64,000 nt of DNA, from assembly GCA_947034895.1 (NCBI GenBank), contig OX344763.1, forward strand, positions 82,417,093 through 82,481,092, in the 5' to 3' direction. Position 1 is the stretch's first letter. The number at the start of each line of letters is the position of its first letter. Below are positions 1 through 12,585 of the stretch, in pieces. The notes under the pieces were generated by a model. That model was not told where the DNA came from. It worked only from the letters and a program-made list of their open reading frames with translations, and did no database searches. The position numbers were made by a program, and so were the translations under genes. This stretch comes from Rhytidiadelphus loreus (Eukaryota; Streptophyta; Bryopsida; Hypnales; Hylocomiaceae).

Positions 1-1380
1 CAAGGAAGAAATTTCCAAAATGTCAGGTAACTTTTAGAGTCTAAAAAATCATCATGATCAAGCTAATAACTAAAACCAGCATATAGCATGATTTAGTAAC
101 CCATAAAAATAGTTGTCATGGTCTTTGGAGTAAGCAGTGAGGGTAGAAATACTAAAGAGGTTGTGAACCTCACCTGCACCCATACAATCCAACAAACACA
201 TAGTCAGTTAGAATTATGTATGCAAGGTGTCTTCAGTTCACAACAGCGTGTCATTGCAATCACAATAGGAAAACTACCCATCAATTAATACTTCAAGCAA
301 GAAAATGACAAATAAACCATAGTCCACCAAATTGTGAGTTAAAAACCCTGTGAAGATGCCATCTCTCCTCACAAATGTAGTCACTTCTAACAAAAATCAC
401 CCTTTGTGAAACTCAACTTAGCAAGCCACAGTTAAGCAGGTGTAAGAAGCTGAGGCAGGGTTACAATTGAGCCTTTATACTATCTCTTTGCCTTGGGAAC
501 CAATAAAGAATTCATTGGGAACCAAGGAAGAAAATTTAGGGAACTTAGAGGAGAACAACTTGGGTTCCAAGAAACCCTAATTTTAGGTCAAAAGAACATG
601 CTTTGGGTATCAAGGATAGGGCCAAGTCAAACCCTCATGTACCATAAGGGCCCCCAACAATTAATATGGGTCCATAAGTCCATCATGCATGGATAAAAAG
701 ACCATGTGCATACAAATCCTATTGATTTCCAAATAATAGCCACCATCCATAAATATAGAATAGTATAGACAAGTGATGGTTAAACCATGTCACTTTTGGA
801 CTATTATCTATGAAGGACTAGTCATTATAACCTACAAGACCCACATAGCCATTCAAGTGGTCAATTTTAATATACATCCTATTGATGTAATTAAATTAGG
901 ACCACAAATAATTTTTCAAACCAACCCAAGGTTTAAAAAGAAAAAGAAATATATAGAGTAACCAATGATGAAAAAATCATACAAATTGGTACCAATACTC
1001 TTAAGGAATGGAAAAGAAATATATGGCCAATTAATCTAAGAAGAGGGTAAGTTTTTGAAGTGACATGAGGGAGGGAGGGACTATCATATCATAAATGGTG
1101 AGTATAACTAACTCCAACCAAGGTTTTCTAAAATTTCCAGCCTAGTAATTAGGCAACTAAAATTTTGGTGAGGGTATATTTAAAACAACCCCAACCCCAC
1201 CAAAAATTAGTATAAAGCAAGTACTTAATAGCCTTTAACAAAAAACAGGCCAGTAACAAACTTTGGTCTATTTATAAGGATTAAACATTATAATTCCTTT
1301 ATAAAAATGATATGTTACTCCAAAGGGGGATTTTTCTACCACAGACTTTGGAAAACAATATATCCCACAAGCAATGGCTG
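1..1380. other. Gene-free AT-rich stretch
   Basis: Only short open frames (under 70 codons) without splice-site support or recognisable motifs. I see no gene here. Confidence 0.6.
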
Positions 1381-1410
1381 AGGGTTTAGGGTTTAGGGTT
1401 TAGGGTTTAG
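1381..1410 (+). repeat. Plant telomere-type repeats (TTTAGGG, about 4 units)
   Basis: Four head-to-tail GGGTTTA units lie between unrelated single-copy sequence, so this is a short interstitial tract, not a chromosome end. The 7-bp unit is the canonical plant telomere type and supports a plant or streptophyte host. Isolated AAACCCTA-like boxes also occur near 4.43, 4.5, 4.9 and 8.15 kb. Confidence 0.85.
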
Positions 1411-1618
1411 ATTCCGGATTCAAGTGTTTAATGACATTGGCCATAAAGAACTCAATAAACTCCTGAAGTCAAGTTCATTTTCTGGCGATTTGTTGATAAT
1501 TTGGACCTAAATACTTTGTAGAGGTCTAATTGTACATAAAGAAATGGTACTAAGCAAGCGCAAATCTGCCGGACAACTTCAAACAAACAAGAAGAAGAAA
1601 GAAAATAATAAGTTCAAG

Positions 1619-3040
1619 TTTTAAATTCTTCCCCGAGTGCCTACTTGACCTTGAAGTTCATTTTTGTCTTATTTTCAAGTTAGTGTTGTAGTGTATAAAA
1701 TGGCCCAAAGGGTTGTGTCCAAGAGGCTTCTATCAACCTCCAAGCAATTCATGAAAAAAATATAAAGTGAAGAAAAAAAAGATATTAATACTTTATTCCT
1801 AGTTCTAAATCCTTCCCCAAAATGCAAGGCATGACCTTGAAGTTCATTTTTGTCTTGTTTTTGAAATTAGCGTTGGAGTGCATAAAATGTTCCAAAAGGT
1901 TGCAATGTTCACAAAGAGGCTTCCATCAATCCCAAAGTCAATCTCCAAGCAACTCATGTAAAAAATATAAAGTGAAAAAAAAGAAGATATTAATACTTTA
2001 TTCCTAGTTCTAAATCCTTCCTCCAAGTGCAAGGCATGACCTTGAAGTTCATTTTTGTCTTGTTTTTGAAATTAGCATTGGAGTGCATAAAATGTTCCAA
2101 AGGGTTGCAATGTTCACAAAGAGGCTTCCATCAATCCCCAAATCAATCTCCAAGCAACTCATGAAAAAAATATAAAGTGAAGAAAAAAAAGATATTAATA
2201 CTTTATTCCTAATTCTAAATCCTTCCCCCAAGTGCAAGGCATGACCTTGAGGTTCATTTTTGTCTTGTTTTTGAAATTAGCGTTGGAGTGCATAAAATGT
2301 TCCAAAGGGTTGCAATGTTCTCAAAGAGGCTTCCATCAATCTCCAAGCAACTCATGAAAAAAATATAAAGTGAAGAAAAAAAAGATATTAACACTTTATT
2401 CCTAGTTCTAAATCCTTCCCCCAAGTGCAAAGCATGACCTTGAAGTTCATTTTTGTCTTATTTTTGAAATTAGCATTGGAGTGCATAAAATGTTCCAAAG
2501 GGTTGCAATGTTCTCAAAGAGGCTTCCATCAATCTCCAAATCAATTGCCAAGCAACTCATGTAAAAAATATAAAGTGAAGAAAAAAAAGATATTAATACT
2601 TTATTCCTAGTTCTAAATCCTTCCCCCAAGTGCAAGGCATGACCTTGAGGTTCATTTTTGTCTTGTTTTTGAAATTAGCGTTGGAGAATATAAAATGTTC
2701 CAAAGGGTTGCAATGTTCTCGAAGAGGCTTCCATCAATCCCCAAATCAATTGCCAAGCAACTCATAAAAAAAATATAAAGTGAAGAAAAAAAAGATATTA
2801 ATACTTTATTCCTAGTTCTAAATCCTTCCCTCAAGTGCAAGGCATGACCTTGAAGTTCATTTTTGTCTTGTTTTTGAAATTAGTGTTGGAGTGCATAAAA
2901 TGTTCCAAAGGGTTGCAATGTTCTCAAAGAGGCTTCCATCAATCTCCAAGCAACTCATAAAAAAAATATGAAGTGAAGAAAAAAAAGATATTAATACTAT
3001 ATTCCTATTTCTAAATTCTTCCCCCAAGTGCAATGCATGA
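1619..3040. repeat. Tandem satellite, about 205-bp monomers in a 205/205/193 higher-order pattern
   Basis: The marker TTCTAAAT recurs at 1803, 2008, 2213, 2406, 2611, 2816 and 3009, with a diverged first copy at 1619. Spacings are 205, 205, 193, 205, 205, 193. The 193-bp monomers lack a 12-bp stretch between the 'ccatcaat' and 'ctccaagcaactc' parts. The array is therefore two copies of a 603-bp trimer plus a degenerate leading monomer. The 60-codon open frames on both strands are shadows of the repeat. Confidence 0.9.
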
Positions 3041-5800
3041 GTAGTTGACTAAGACTGTGCCATGGGACTTGTATTGTATATATTAATAAAAGTTAAATGT
3101 AAAATGTAAGACATAAACTAAAAGTAAGAAAATTATTACGTTGTATGAATAGGGAGTTTACCGTAGACGGTTCAACAAATTGAAAATTGTACAATACAAG
3201 AATAGAATTTATAGTCTTTTGAAATTTAATTTTTATAGCCATATTAGATAATCACACACATATTGAATGAGTGTTTTAGGGTAATTATAGTTTCATTATG
3301 AATTCTAAAATGTTCAATGTTGTGAACTCCTAAAGAGTAGAGGTTATTGGTGAAGTTAGACCAAAAGTCCAAAATTGTGTAGTACTTTGATGCATTGTTT
3401 AAAAAAGAAGTATATTTTTTAGTTACAAAAAATGCTCTACAGATGCTTAGATTTCAAGGGTAGCCAGAAAAATTTTGGGTGGATGAATTTTATATTTTCA
3501 CTTATAGGATGCATGTTTACATCTTCTGTCCAAATTTTATAAACCTGTGATCAAAATTGACTTCTTACAATAGGAGCCTATCCAAAGTGTCAATTTCTAA
3601 TGAATGGACAATTCACCTTTATAGTAGGTGTTCAAAATTGCCACTTGAATTCAATTGATTATTGTTTTTTTTTCGCCCTAAACCCATATATAGAAGCACA
3701 ATATCAAACTGAATATTTGTGAACAAGGTTGGGGGCAGGAGAATATTGAACACTTAAATTCTATATGTAAAATAGGCCTATTTTAGAAGAATTATATACA
3801 AGAGGATAATGTTTTAATTATTTAAGACATGGATTGTTCGAATTATTTGAAACATGATGGACAAAATTGCTATGGTTACTATTAAATTTTACACGTGGGC
3901 TCGAAAGAAGCCCTTCTTTAAAGATATGTAGGAAACTTTTATTTCAATAGACTTTTGCATTAAGCCTTTATTGAATGATTAGTACTGAACTTCAGTTTCA
4001 AGAGGGCTCTTCAATTATTAATTGAACTTGAAAAAGCCTTTTTTTAAAGGTTCTTCTTAAATTTGTTTTGGTAAAGAGTCTAGGACTTACTAAATGGGCT
4101 CCAAAGAGGCCGTTTTTATAGAGAGGTTGGTAACTTTAATTTCAAGAGAGTTTTGCATTTAGTACATGCGTTTGAAGGAAGCCCTTTATAAAGACAAGTA
4201 CATAACTTTCATGCCTTTACAAAGACAAGTACATAACTTTTATTTCAAATGAGTTTAGGACTTTCCAAATGGATTTGAAATAGGTGTAAGGTTTAGGGGA
4301 AAGTACGAAATTTATTTTCCTAAAGAAACAATATGCTCTTAAACCGCTTAGGGTCCCTTTTATGGCCGGGAAAATGTTGTGGGGTCTAATTTACGGTCCC
4401 CAACACGTCCGGATATATCTTTTGGGGTTTAGGGTTCTCAACTAGTCATGGCTGGGTATCTGTTGGGGCACTTTGTCTCTCTCCTGGAAATCCGTGGAAT
4501 CAGTCGCTAGGGTTTCGCTGAGCATGCCAAACCTTCCAACTGCGCGGCCATGTGTTTGTGAGTGATTTTGAGTGTTCTGACTGCTTCATCGTATTCATAG
4601 CTTGTACAAAAAAGTAGTTTCCTTGTTCTTCATACTTCAATTTGTGTGTACAAAGACTTCGTAGAAAATTGGCGTCATCGGAGTTGTGTTTTGCATTTCC
4701 GTGCTTTCTTGAGTCTTGGGGCAGCATAGGTAGCAGCAGCAGGCAGCGTGGCTTGCTGGAGGATTGGGCTTGCGTCGCCATCGGCAGCTGTTGCGAGCTC
4801 GCGAGGACTAGAGTTAGAGGATTTCTGCAGCAAGCGGCAATTGTAGGGGCAAGTTTTCAGGTATTCTTCTTCCCTTCTTTTCACAATGTTGTAGGCATGT
4901 TTGCTTTCTTTTTAGGGTTAGGAATAGAACCCTAAACCGTAGCTTTGCACATTGTGGGCTTTTTGCATTCGGCCACCAAGAACTATTTGCGTTCACAGAA
5001 TACATTTTTGATTATTTCTGAGCGTTTCGATGTGTGTTGTTTGCCAATTGGCAACTAGAACTGCCTGCTTCTGTTTGCCTTTCTGGATTTAGGGTTTGCT
5101 TTCTTTCGATGTGTCTTGTTTGCAAATGGCCAACCAGAACTGGCTGCGGTTGTTTGCCTTCCCGGATTTAGGATTTGCTTTCTGTATCAAGGTTTTGCAA
5201 TCTCGTGGGCTTGCATGATTGTAGTCTTTTTTTTTTGCATTTGGGTTTAGACAACAACCTATCGTTGTCTTGAATCCGTAGAGTTAGCATTTCAAGCTTA
5301 GAATTTTGCATTGGCTGTCTAAATTGCTATATGAATGGGTTGAATGCTAGGATGTGTTTGTTTTTAGCATTTGGGTTTAGGAATCACCTATCGTTGTCTT
5401 GAATCCGTTGAGCAAGCATTTCAGTGTTAGTTGCATGGACTGTCTAAATTGTTGTATGAATGGGTTGAAAAGTTTTTAAATGCTACGAATGCACGGATCA
5501 ATAAGTGCTCATAGATTTTGGTTCCTTCTGATGTAGGTAGCAGAATTTTAGGAGCGGACGATCTTCTGCAGTTCCATTACACTGCGTGAACATCAAGATT
5601 TGTTGCAGGTATGCATAGGAGTGGCCATTGTGTTACCAGTTGATTGCATGAGTAACAAAAATGGCAGTGACATGGTTAGTAGAGGTAGTAATCGTCACTA
5701 AACAAATTAACTCGGAGGGAGACAATTTAACTCGAATGGAGTCAATTTAACTCGAAGGAAGCCCTTTTCCAACATATGCAGCATAGAATATCCACCATAG
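3041..5800. other. Non-coding; possible promoter and untranslated exons 5' of locus A
   Basis: No supported coding region. From about 4430 the base composition rises, telobox-like TAGGGTTT motifs appear (4436, 4508, 4912, 5090), and two exon-like segments end at good donors (TTTTCAG/GTATTC near 4860 and TTGCAG/GTATGC near 5608). This looks like a plant 5' region with untranslated exons, possibly belonging to the locus A gene. A 97-codon frame at 4642-4935 has no recognisable motif and is not called. Confidence 0.3.
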
Positions 5801-5810
5801 AACCCCTCAT

Positions 5811-6510
5811 TTTAACTCGATTCGAGTTAAATAGCATCCTAGTAGAGAGATTGAAGTCCCTACAAATGCCAATTTAACTCGATTCAAGTTAAATTGCCTT
5901 CACATAAGGAGAAAGAAGTACCTCAAAAGATAATTTTAACTCGATTCGAGTTAAAATGCATCAAATAAAGAGCTAGCACACCTTGGAAGGACCAATTTAA
6001 CTCGATTCGAGTTAAATTGACGAGCATGGACTATAAAAGTAGACAGCTAGATCCCCATATTATCTCAATAAAAGTAAAATGAACTGACCAGAAGTTCAAA
6101 AAGGAACTTCTCTCCAAATCCTACTCAGCAACGCGGAAAAGATAGAAAGAAAATCCCAAATCAGTTTATCTCGAATCGAGATAAATTGAATGACCAGTTT
6201 TAGTAGTGGGAAGCATACAAAGCTAAATATAAAAGATTGTAGAGAGAACCTTATACAGGAAGAATACAAAAACCTTTTTCCTAGTTACACAGTTCAACTC
6301 GATTTGAGTTAAATTGTGGAATCGAAAAAAGCACTTCATGAAAAATTTCTAAGATATAACCATCAACTGAATTAATATGAGGTGAACAAAAAGCCAAACC
6401 ACAATATCACAAAACACTTTGAGAAAACAACATGAACGACTAATTTCCCTGTCAACATTATGATAATTCGAGTCATACGGTCACGAGATTTAACTCGAGT
6501 CGACTTAAAT
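5811..6510. repeat. Cluster of A-type near-palindromes, TTTAACTCGA-N-TCGAGTTAAA
   Basis: Near-perfect copies start at about 5811, 5873, 5935, 5995, 6165 (TTATCTCGA variant), 6294 and 6489. Half sites lie near 5706-5750. Each has two 10-bp arms around one central base. All lie 5' of the first recognised exon of the locus A gene. More copies sit in that gene's introns at 13388, 13444, 14915, 14961 and 16191. I did not see this site near loci B, C, D or E. It could be a protein-binding or methylation site; the function is inference. Confidence 0.8.
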
Positions 6511-6564
6511 TGATTACAATCTGTGTAACATGATCTAACCATTTCTGTCTGCCATGTTACAGAA

Positions 6565-7218
6565 ATGGAAGACCAAATTCAACAATTATCGGTGTTCTTC
6601 AAGCCATTCAAAATTGATCCGCAACTGAAGAATGCATACGGAGATGAAAAGGTTTTGGGAGAATGTTGGGAGTGGTTAGAGCCTGAGAGAGTAGAGTACT
6701 GGACCATTATATTGGTTCCACTGATCAACCACTTGGCATTTAGGACTAAATACCATAACTCCAATGGCAATCTACTCGTGTCCCTGATAGAATAAGTGAC
6801 AAAGTTCAGTGGAGGTCCTAATAGAGAGATTTTTGTATCTTGCGAGACCTAGGACCCTGATTAGTAAGAGCCCTACATTTTCTTGTACGTGGTAGACGCT
6901 AACAAGATATGATTCAGCATATCAAAGTACGCGCAAAGCCTCATGGACACGGACTACGAACCACTTCTTCGCAATCTGCAGAATCACATTGACGAGAAAC
7001 GATGGGAATCCGCAGATGGGGGAGAATTACCCCCTCGGGCTCTTCTTTCAAGGCTAAATCATAAAAAAATGGCCTTCGAGCGCATGCACATAAAACTCAT
7101 AGAGAAGAAGGACATGAGACCCCTTACTATCGGCTAAGACTACAGCAGCTAGGGAGATGGACAGTCCTCAATGGTGATTGCCACTCTTGAGACTTGTCGA
7201 AGCGTCACAAGGCTAAAG
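6565..7218 (+). pseudogene. Locus A, N-terminal exon of a decayed ParB-methyltransferase gene
   Basis: The open frame follows a plausible acceptor (ATGTTACAG) and starts at the first ATG. It continues in one frame through seven stops: TAA 6793, TAG 6850, TAG 6862, TAA 6865, TGA 6910, TAA 7135 and TAG 7150. Each is one C-to-T change from CAA, CAG or CGA. The exon ends in the 8-bp target duplication of the transposon at 7219-12585. Removing that transposon and one copy of the duplication joins codon AAG at 7216 in frame to AAG at 12594. The roughly 218 residues show only loose resemblance to the N-terminus of locus C (a W-x-I-x-L stretch followed by a beta-rich pattern). No known domain is recognised here. 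Confidence 0.7.
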
Positions 7219-7374
7219 CAGGGTTGTTCGCTGCGACAGCGCGACAGACAGATGTCGCGCGACGTCTAGTAGAGCCCGCGCGACGTCACGAAAAGTCAAA
7301 TTTACCTTTGACTTTACAGGAAATTACCCCCCTCCAGGTGGATGCCACATGGCATCCACTTGGCAAACTGGAGG

Positions 7375-7980
7375 GCGCGTACTGGTAGGAGAGTGCGGGT
7401 AGGGGCGACTGAGGGTGGGTGACTGCGGGTGGACGAGGGCAACTGCGAGTGGGCGACTGCGGGTGGACGAGGGCGACTGCGGGTGGGCGACGGCAACTGC
7501 GGGTGGGCGACTGCGGATTTCTGAGGGAGACCGCGGGTGGGCGACTGCGGGTTTGGTAGGGAGACCGCGGGTTCAGGAAGTGTTCTTGGGTGGGCGACCG
7601 CGGGACCGCCCGATCCGACTTCGGGTTTGAGGAGGGGCGACTGCGGGTCTGAAGACAGCGGGAATGGGCGACTGCGCGTTTTTGGAGCGCTGAAATGGGC
7701 GACTGCGCATCAAGGGCGACTGCGGATCGTGGGCGACCGCGGGTACCAACTAAACCATCCCGAAACTTGCACACGCGGTCGCCCACAAAGAAGTCTCTTC
7801 GACCCGCAGTCGCCCCCTACGCGCAGTCGCCCCACTGGAGATTGAGTTTGCATTTTCTAGAAAATTAGTCTCCCTCCTTGACCCGCAGTCGCCCCCTACG
7901 CGCAGTCGCCCTGATTCAAATGTGTTTTTTGCTTCGTCGATGACCCGTGGTCGCCCCTGACCCGAGGTCGCCCTAAACCA
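7375..7980. repeat. Left subterminal GGGCGACTGCGGGT repeats and their inverted partners
   Basis: Roughly a dozen copies of GGGCGACTGCGGGT or GGGCGACCGCGGGT run on the plus strand to about 7745. Copies in the opposite sense (ACCCGCAGTCGCCC) follow at 7790-7975, so the segment can fold on itself. The long GC-rich open frames on both strands here are translations of these repeats and are not genes. Confidence 0.75.
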
Positions 7981-8282
7981 ACAACCAATCTGACCCAACA
8001 CTAATTAGCATCTGCAGCATATTCTAATTGATTTTTCCTTATCTCACATCCAAAATTGGTAATAAATGTTAGGCGTCAGTTCATATCAAAGACATAGCAA
8101 GGCAATGGAAGAATTATTCTCACAATGTGAAGGGTTTCCCAAACCCTAAACCCTAGACCCTAGACCTTGGAAAACAATAATACAACTTTTATCTAGAATC
8201 AAATCCTTAAACCTACATAAAATACTTACACATCCTACACGAGATGTAGTGTTTTAGACCTAAAACAGAATCATGTCTTTTT

Positions 8283-8632
8283 TGTCTTGTTGAATTTGTA
8301 AACAAAATGGAGGAAGTAACATATGATTAAAGGGAATTAGAAACAATAAGGGAGAGGTCCAAAAAAAAAACACCATCTCGTGAAACATGCCCAAATAAAT
8401 CTAATCATGCCCAAATAAATCTAATTACACCTCCCCACTATTAGAATGTATATAAAACTTTCATTTGGAACTTCTTGCCAAAGGAGTGTTGGAGAGCTAA
8501 TGCAAAACCTAGGATTTGTTTGTCTTGTTGAATTTGTAAACAAAATGGAGGAAGTAACATATGATTAAAGGGAATTAGAAACAATAAGGGAGAGGGGTCC
8601 CAAAAAAAAAATTAATCTTGTGAAACATGCCC
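8283..8632. repeat. Direct repeat of about 100 bp inside the transposon
   Basis: A segment beginning 'cttgttgaatttgtaaac' and containing 'gattaaagggaattag' occurs near 8285-8395 and again near 8522-8632 with small differences. Both copies end in an A-run followed by 'gtgaaacatgccca'. No coding content. Confidence 0.7.
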
Positions 8633-8634
8633 AT

Positions 8635-9480
8635 ACCCGCAGTCGCCCAAAGCGCAGTCGCCCTAGAACCCCAGGTCTGATTTTGGAAGTGATCTGGGGA
8701 CCCGCAGTCGCCCCCTACGCGCAGTCGCCCTGATGGAAGGGGGGAGATTGCATTTTCGAAATTTTTGGTGTCTCCCACCTTGACCCGCAATCGCCCCCTA
8801 CGCGCAGTCGCCCTGATGGAAGGGGGGAGATTGCATTTTGAAATAGTTAGGTGTCTCCCACCTTGACCCGCAGTCGCCCCCTACGCGCAGTCGCCCTAAT
8901 GGAAGGGGGGAGATTGCATTTTGAAATAGTTAGGTTGCTCCCACCTTGACCCGCAGTCGCCCCCTACGCGCAGTCGCCCTGATGGAAGGGGGGAGATTGC
9001 ATTTTCGAAATTTTTGGTGTCTCCCACCTTGACCCACAGTCGCCCCTACGCGCAGTCGCCCTGATGGAAGGGGGGAGATTGCATTTTCGAAATTTTTGGT
9101 GTCTTCCACCTTACCCGCAGTCGCCCCCTACGCTCAGTCGCCCTGATAGAGGGCAGAAAAGTATTTGGTGTCTCCCTCCCCTTCCATATGGGCGACTGCG
9201 CGTAGGGGGCGACTGCGGGTCAAGGAGTTTGCATTTTCTCCTTGACCTGCAGTCGCCCCCTATGCGCAGTCGCCCTGATGGAGGGGGGATTTTGAAATGT
9301 GTTTCCCCCTTGAGGACCCGCGGTCGCCCTGACCCGAGGTCGCCCTGACCCGCGGTCGCCCTGATCCGAGGTCGCCCTTGAAAGACACGAGGGATCCTTG
9401 GACCGGACCCGCGGTCGCCCCACGCGCAGTCGCCCTAGTATCCTTGTTAGGGTTAGCGCATGCGCCCCTAGCGACCGCGG
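8635..9480. repeat. 83-bp minisatellite built on ACCCGCAGTCGCCC motifs
   Basis: The phrase ACCCGCAGTCGCCCC followed by CTACGCGCAGTCGCCC recurs at 8700, 8783, 8866, 8949, 9032 and 9113, a period of 83 bp (last step 81). Each unit also holds 'ggggggagattgcatttt'. After 9180 the motif continues irregularly in both orientations to about 9480. It uses the same motif as the transposon's subterminal regions. Confidence 0.85.
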
Positions 9481-9981
9481 GTATTTCATGGGCTGTTCCA
9501 GCCTGTGGTCCATAATTTTTATAACTGCGCCTTGTAGTTCACCTACCTTGTAGTGGCTGAATGTGGGCCCAATGTTGTGGAGGTCTCATGGTTTTTTTGG
9601 TTTCCCACAAACAGCCAACAATACAACAGACACTTCTTGTATACTTCAATGAACCCAAAATCTTTTTCATTAGTTTAGGATAGTGAGAATATCAAAGCCA
9701 TTTGATGTAGAGGGCCTTGAAACGGCAATTGCATTCATTGTGGCAAAGTTGTTGAATAATAAGGATGCACACACAAATGGGTGTGAAGTCACCGAAAAAG
9801 GGTACACTAAATTCACATTTAAAACAATTAGCAATTCAAATGAAAGTGATTCATTTGGTTCTTCATTGATTCTCTTTCATTTTTGGGTGTTATAGTAACG
9901 TAGGGGACCTCAATTGTTATGTAGCCTATTCAAATTTAATCTTCTTGCATTGCTAATGATTAGTTATTTGGCTCCTTACAG

Positions 9982-10997
9982 GCTTAATGGCAGGTGTTCA
10001 ATTTAGCAAGTGCTCAGAGGAAGTCATAATTATTCTCGACCATGAATATTTCCGGTAAAAATTTGTTTAGTTTGCCTTTGCCTTCCTTATTGTCATCCAC
10101 TTGTATTGTAGACAATGTCTTTTTAATAGGTGGGAGAATCACCATGACAATGACTATTCTATTGGAATTGATTTGTGATCTTTGAAATAGGATTAAGGAC
10201 TTTTGGAAAGGCTACAAATTGTATTGCTTTGCTCATTATGGCCAATGCAATGAGTCCAAAGGCCATTTCCAAGCCAGCAAAATGGGTGAGTAAAATATTG
10301 CCCTTCATTTTGTATAGGTGATTTGAATCCTTGAATAATGAAATGAACATGTATTAATGAACATTTCTAGTTGGATAGTTAGTGGTGGACATTTCATCTC
10401 ACTATTAGTGCTTATTTGCTGCAGGACGAGTGATGTGTTTGATACAAAACACACGTGATATTGTTTGGGGAGCCAAATTTGATGAGGCCATTAGGGAGGG
10501 GTGGGCCATGATGGAAGAATATGTGTGGGTTCGGCAAGGAAAAGATTGCACAAACCTCAGGTTCGGTTGTTCTAGTATAGAACTTGTATTATAAGATTAT
10601 ATGCTAAAAATACCCATATGTAGTTGTTATGTTTTAATATTCATTGATATGGGGGGCCAGGAGATGCAGGGCTTTATTAGAAGAATTTGAGGATGTCGAG
10701 AAACTTTCCGAGTCTGAGAATGGATGCTTGTTGTTACAACTCATTAAGGTTAGTGCAATACCACAACACGAGTTAATATACTTGCTAGGTTAGTATTGTT
10801 TGTACCCTATTCTGTGAATATCATATGTACTAATGACAATTCCACCTTAGGATGATGAGCACGGGACGGAACGCGCATTTACACAATCTTTCAGCGTTCA
10901 AATCAACACCACGGATATCTTTGAGCAGACCAATAATAGGTTAAACCAAGCTCGCGCAAATTTGGACAACCTTGTGCCACGGGCAAATCGTTCGTGA
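9982..10997 (+). pseudogene. E-family gene, 3' part, inside the hAT-like element
   Basis: Five exons with consistent phase: 9982-10054, 10191-10285, 10425-10560, 10661-10748 and 10851-10997 (TGA stop). Introns have GT-AG ends. The frame gives FSKCSEEV, then DFWKGYKLYCFAHYGQC, WGAKFDEAIREGW, MMEEYVWVRQGKDC, ENGCLLLQLIK and a last exon beginning DDEHGTE. The gene at 50004-51866 (minus) has matching exons with identical lengths for the first three (73, 95, 136) and the same phases. I do not recognise the family. There are no stops in these exons. The 5' part is not resolved, although a frame at 9683-9895 may include an upstream exon ending at AATAATAAG/GATG. The gene may be transposon cargo or an accessory gene of the element. 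Confidence 0.6.
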
Positions 10998-12116
10998 CTA
11001 GAGACATTGTTGTGGTGCATCAAACGGCAGCCTTGTACCATGGCATAAGACCCTATTTTGATTTTTGAGTTGGGATCATAAAAAGAAATAAGTTATTTAT
11101 GAAGATAATAGTACTAAAGTCATGCTAGACATGTGAAATAGCAATGTGCTTGACAAAGAACTTCATTTTACATTTCTATACTATGCTTTTGCTAAACAAT
11201 GCATGGATTGTTTATCTCAGATGGATGATCATATTTTGCTAAACAGTCCATGGTATATGAATGTTTAATTGATTAGTGCCCAATACTTTAATGGTTTACA
11301 TATGTGACCCCTCCCAAAAAATATATACCCATAAATGTGACCCCCCCCAATAAAATATATACCCACAAATTTTGTGGCTTGTTATTCTTGGTTTACAAGT
11401 TTGAAATCCTCAAATATTGAAAATGTACAAATGTATGCCCTTGATTTAATCCCTTTGTTTGTAAATATGATGGCTACACTTTTAATTAATATGAAACAAG
11501 TTTTATTGTTTGGATACCTATGAATGTACAGATAAATAAAATTTGAACAAAACCATGAAATCAGCTGGGAAATAGCTATGACAATTAATTGTGACAATTA
11601 GTTCCCAACTACACCTTCACGGTGCTTGATGAAGCACATGATGAAAGTTATATGGGAGCTCATGCTGTCACACCCAATCCTTATGAGATATTTGAACAAC
11701 CATCTTACTACACCTATCCTATGCATTGTATAATTGATTATATTGAGTTTTGTTCTCTCACGCAATTTATAATGTGTCAATCACATTTAGGTATTAGTTC
11801 TAATTGGTAGGCAGTTAGGTGATGACTGCAACGAGGTTATAAAAGTGCAATGCAAGTATGGCTACATTTGAAGTCCGCCTCAAAGCAATATCGATGACTA
11901 ATTAATATAATCGTTGTTGACATTATTATTGTGGCCTTATACTGGGTGAATTTTTGGGATTAGAGAAGTTTGTCCAATTTACATTTCATGGGCTCTATTA
12001 TTTGCACTTGTAAATTGTAAACCCCAATATAACGTAGCACCTAATTCTGCGCTTATAAAACACCTATGTGACGTGTTACTTCAAAGACTGAATATGCCAA
12101 ACTCAAATCCTAAACT
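10998..12116. other. Gene-free AT-rich interior of the transposon
   Basis: Low-complexity AT-rich sequence between the E-family fragment and the right subterminal repeats. It includes a near-duplicated 'gtgacccc...aaaatatatacccat/caaa' phrase at about 11305-11370. No coding region is supported. Confidence 0.5.
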
Positions 12117-12400
12117 GAACCTGCGGTCGCCCTGGAACACGCGGTCGCTGTCTGCTGCTCCGACCCGCAGTCGCCCTGTAACCCGCAGTCGCCCCTACCT
12201 GTCGGACCCGCGGTTGCCCTTAGTACTCGAAGCCGCGGTCGCCCCTTCACCCGAAGTCGCCCTAAAGCCCCTGACCCGCAGTCGCCCACTCACCCGCAGT
12301 CGCCTTCAAGCCTAAACCTGCAGTCGCCTCTATTTTTTCCACCCGCGGTCGCCCCTTCACCCGAAGTCGCCCTAGCGCCCCAGACCCGCAGTCGCCCACG
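12117..12400. repeat. Right subterminal ACCCGCAGTCGCCC repeats
   Basis: About a dozen copies of ACCCGCAGTCGCC or ACCCGCGGTCGCC, inverted relative to the left end of the same element. They lie about 190-470 bp inside the right terminus. Confidence 0.75.
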
Positions 12401-12585
12401 TTGGCTGTCCACGTCAATTCTGAAGCCCTGCCACGTAGGCAAAATCTATTTACCATGGGGTAAAATTTTTTACCCCTCCGCGACGCGATGTCGAGTAAAC
12501 TCGACACTTCGTGACACGCGACACGCGACGTCAGACGTCATACACGATGCCTAAACCCAAAAATATGTCAGACAAGACAACCCTG

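Noticed and set aside
493..961. Short frames of 60-70 codons in AT-rich DNA
   Set aside because: Expected by chance; no motif or homology pattern.
7286..7845. Long GC-rich open frames on both strands
   Set aside because: They are translations of the GGGCGACTGCGGGT repeats, without codon bias or domains.
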